DNA of 17,007 nt, from the NCBI GenBank assembly GCA_936943315.1, contig CAKZJM010000240.1, positions 1 through 17,007 of the forward strand, written 5' to 3'. The notes beneath the pieces are model-generated. The model was given only the letters and a program-made list of their open reading frames with translations, had not been told where the DNA came from and ran no database searches. Shown here one piece after another: positions 16,694 through 17,007 of this stretch. The stretch is from an uncultured Methylophilus sp. (GTDB lineage: Bacteria; Pseudomonadota; Gammaproteobacteria; Burkholderiales; Methylophilaceae). The position numbers were made by a program, and so were the translations under genes. The first letter of the stretch is position 1. Every line of letters starts with the position of its first letter.

Positions 16694-17007
16694 AGTGTGT
16701 TCTTATCTTAAAAAATGAAGAAAATGACTGGCAAAACAGGGGTGGTCGGTGCGAGGCTGCAAGGGCCTGCTGTTCGTCAGCCTATCTTTTTTGCTACACA
16801 CCGCAACCGTTCCAGGCTGCCCCAGGGGGGCGGCAGGTCAATTCACGACGGGGTGGGCAGAAAAGGGGTTGCGATCAGCGGCGTTGTGCAAGCATGCAAA
16901 CGCGGATCACACCTGAGGACGGGTAGGTGGCGCACGCGAATGCAGGTGGTGGATAAACACCGGGCGTGGTACCACGCGACGGCGTGGCAAAACCAGCAAC
17001 GCAAACA
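16694..17007. other. Region upstream of the RND operon
   Basis: About 210 bp before the efflux operon carry no convincing gene. A possible minus-strand promoter TTGCCA (16729-16734), 18-bp spacer, TAAGAT (16705-16710) would place the RNA start only a few bases before the ATG, so it is doubtful. A 14-bp perfect palindrome GCGTGGTACCACGC lies at 16964-16977, and the tail of another minus-strand frame (16907-17005) covers the edge. Confidence 0.5.
16907..17005 (-). CDS. Possible C-terminal tail of an unidentified protein (partial)
   Basis: The minus-strand frame entering at the window edge is open for 32 codons to TGA at 16907-16909. It reads as a short hydrophobic start, a basic PRRR stretch and an ending HSRAPPTRPQV. 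A short hydrophobic protein ending in an RxPP tail is reminiscent of small DUF2946-like membrane proteins of metal-responsive loci. That is a guess from very little sequence; other frames here are also open for some distance. Confidence 0.25.
   Translation of the reverse strand, partial: FALLVLPRRRVVPRPVFIHHLHSRAPPTRPQV

Overview
The window looks like a chromosomal segment of a betaproteobacterium, most likely a methylotroph of the Methylophilaceae (Methylophilus/Methylovorus type). This rests on the protein content (HPr kinase/phosphorylase, RapZ, a lone mannose-family EIIA, HPr and EI in one operon, preceded by hpf) and on recalled similarity of these proteins. No rRNA, tRNA, insertion sequence, phage gene or CRISPR array was seen.

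Layout. (a) 1-~890 is a visibly GC-richer segment, unlike the rest in codon use. It carries the tail of an unidentified + strand gene, a 15-bp perfect hairpin, and the 3' part of a fused minus-strand ORF (168-1601). That ORF joins the N-terminal part of an M3 oligopeptidase (prlC) to the C-terminal part of a short-chain dehydrogenase. Neither catalytic half is complete, so the locus is a broken, mosaic gene or a library/assembly chimera. (b) 1731-6511, minus strand: hpf, hprK, rapZ, EIIA-Man, ptsH and ptsI. This is a regulatory PTS without any sugar-transporting EIIB/EIIC. HPr has both His15 and Ser46, so it can be a target of both EI and HPrK. (c) 6704-8872, minus strand: a compact three-gene set of an exported six-cysteine protein of unknown function, an exported polysaccharide-deacetylase-like protein, and the DNA/RNA dealkylase AlkB.

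(d) 8873-9282 is a divergent intergenic region holding a tandem array of GC-rich hairpins with a 30-31 bp period. It ends in a TATAAT box only 7 nt before the ATG of an MFS transporter, suggesting leaderless translation. (e) 9283-10898, + strand: the MFS exporter and a DUF4186 protein. (f) 10953-16693, minus strand: a tripartite RND efflux operon (membrane fusion protein, HAE1-class pump, outer membrane factor). The last two genes overlap through a GAT/ATG repeat, and the operon closes with an intrinsic terminator that overlaps the DUF4186 stop codon. (g) 16694-17007 is mostly non-coding, with the probable tail of another minus-strand gene at the edge.

Most of the window is ordinary core and efflux gene content. 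The items most worth a second look are the mosaic prlC-SDR ORF, the hairpin array with its inverted 9-mer, the leaderless MFS start, the overlap start of the outer membrane factor, and the unknown exported proteins beside AlkB.
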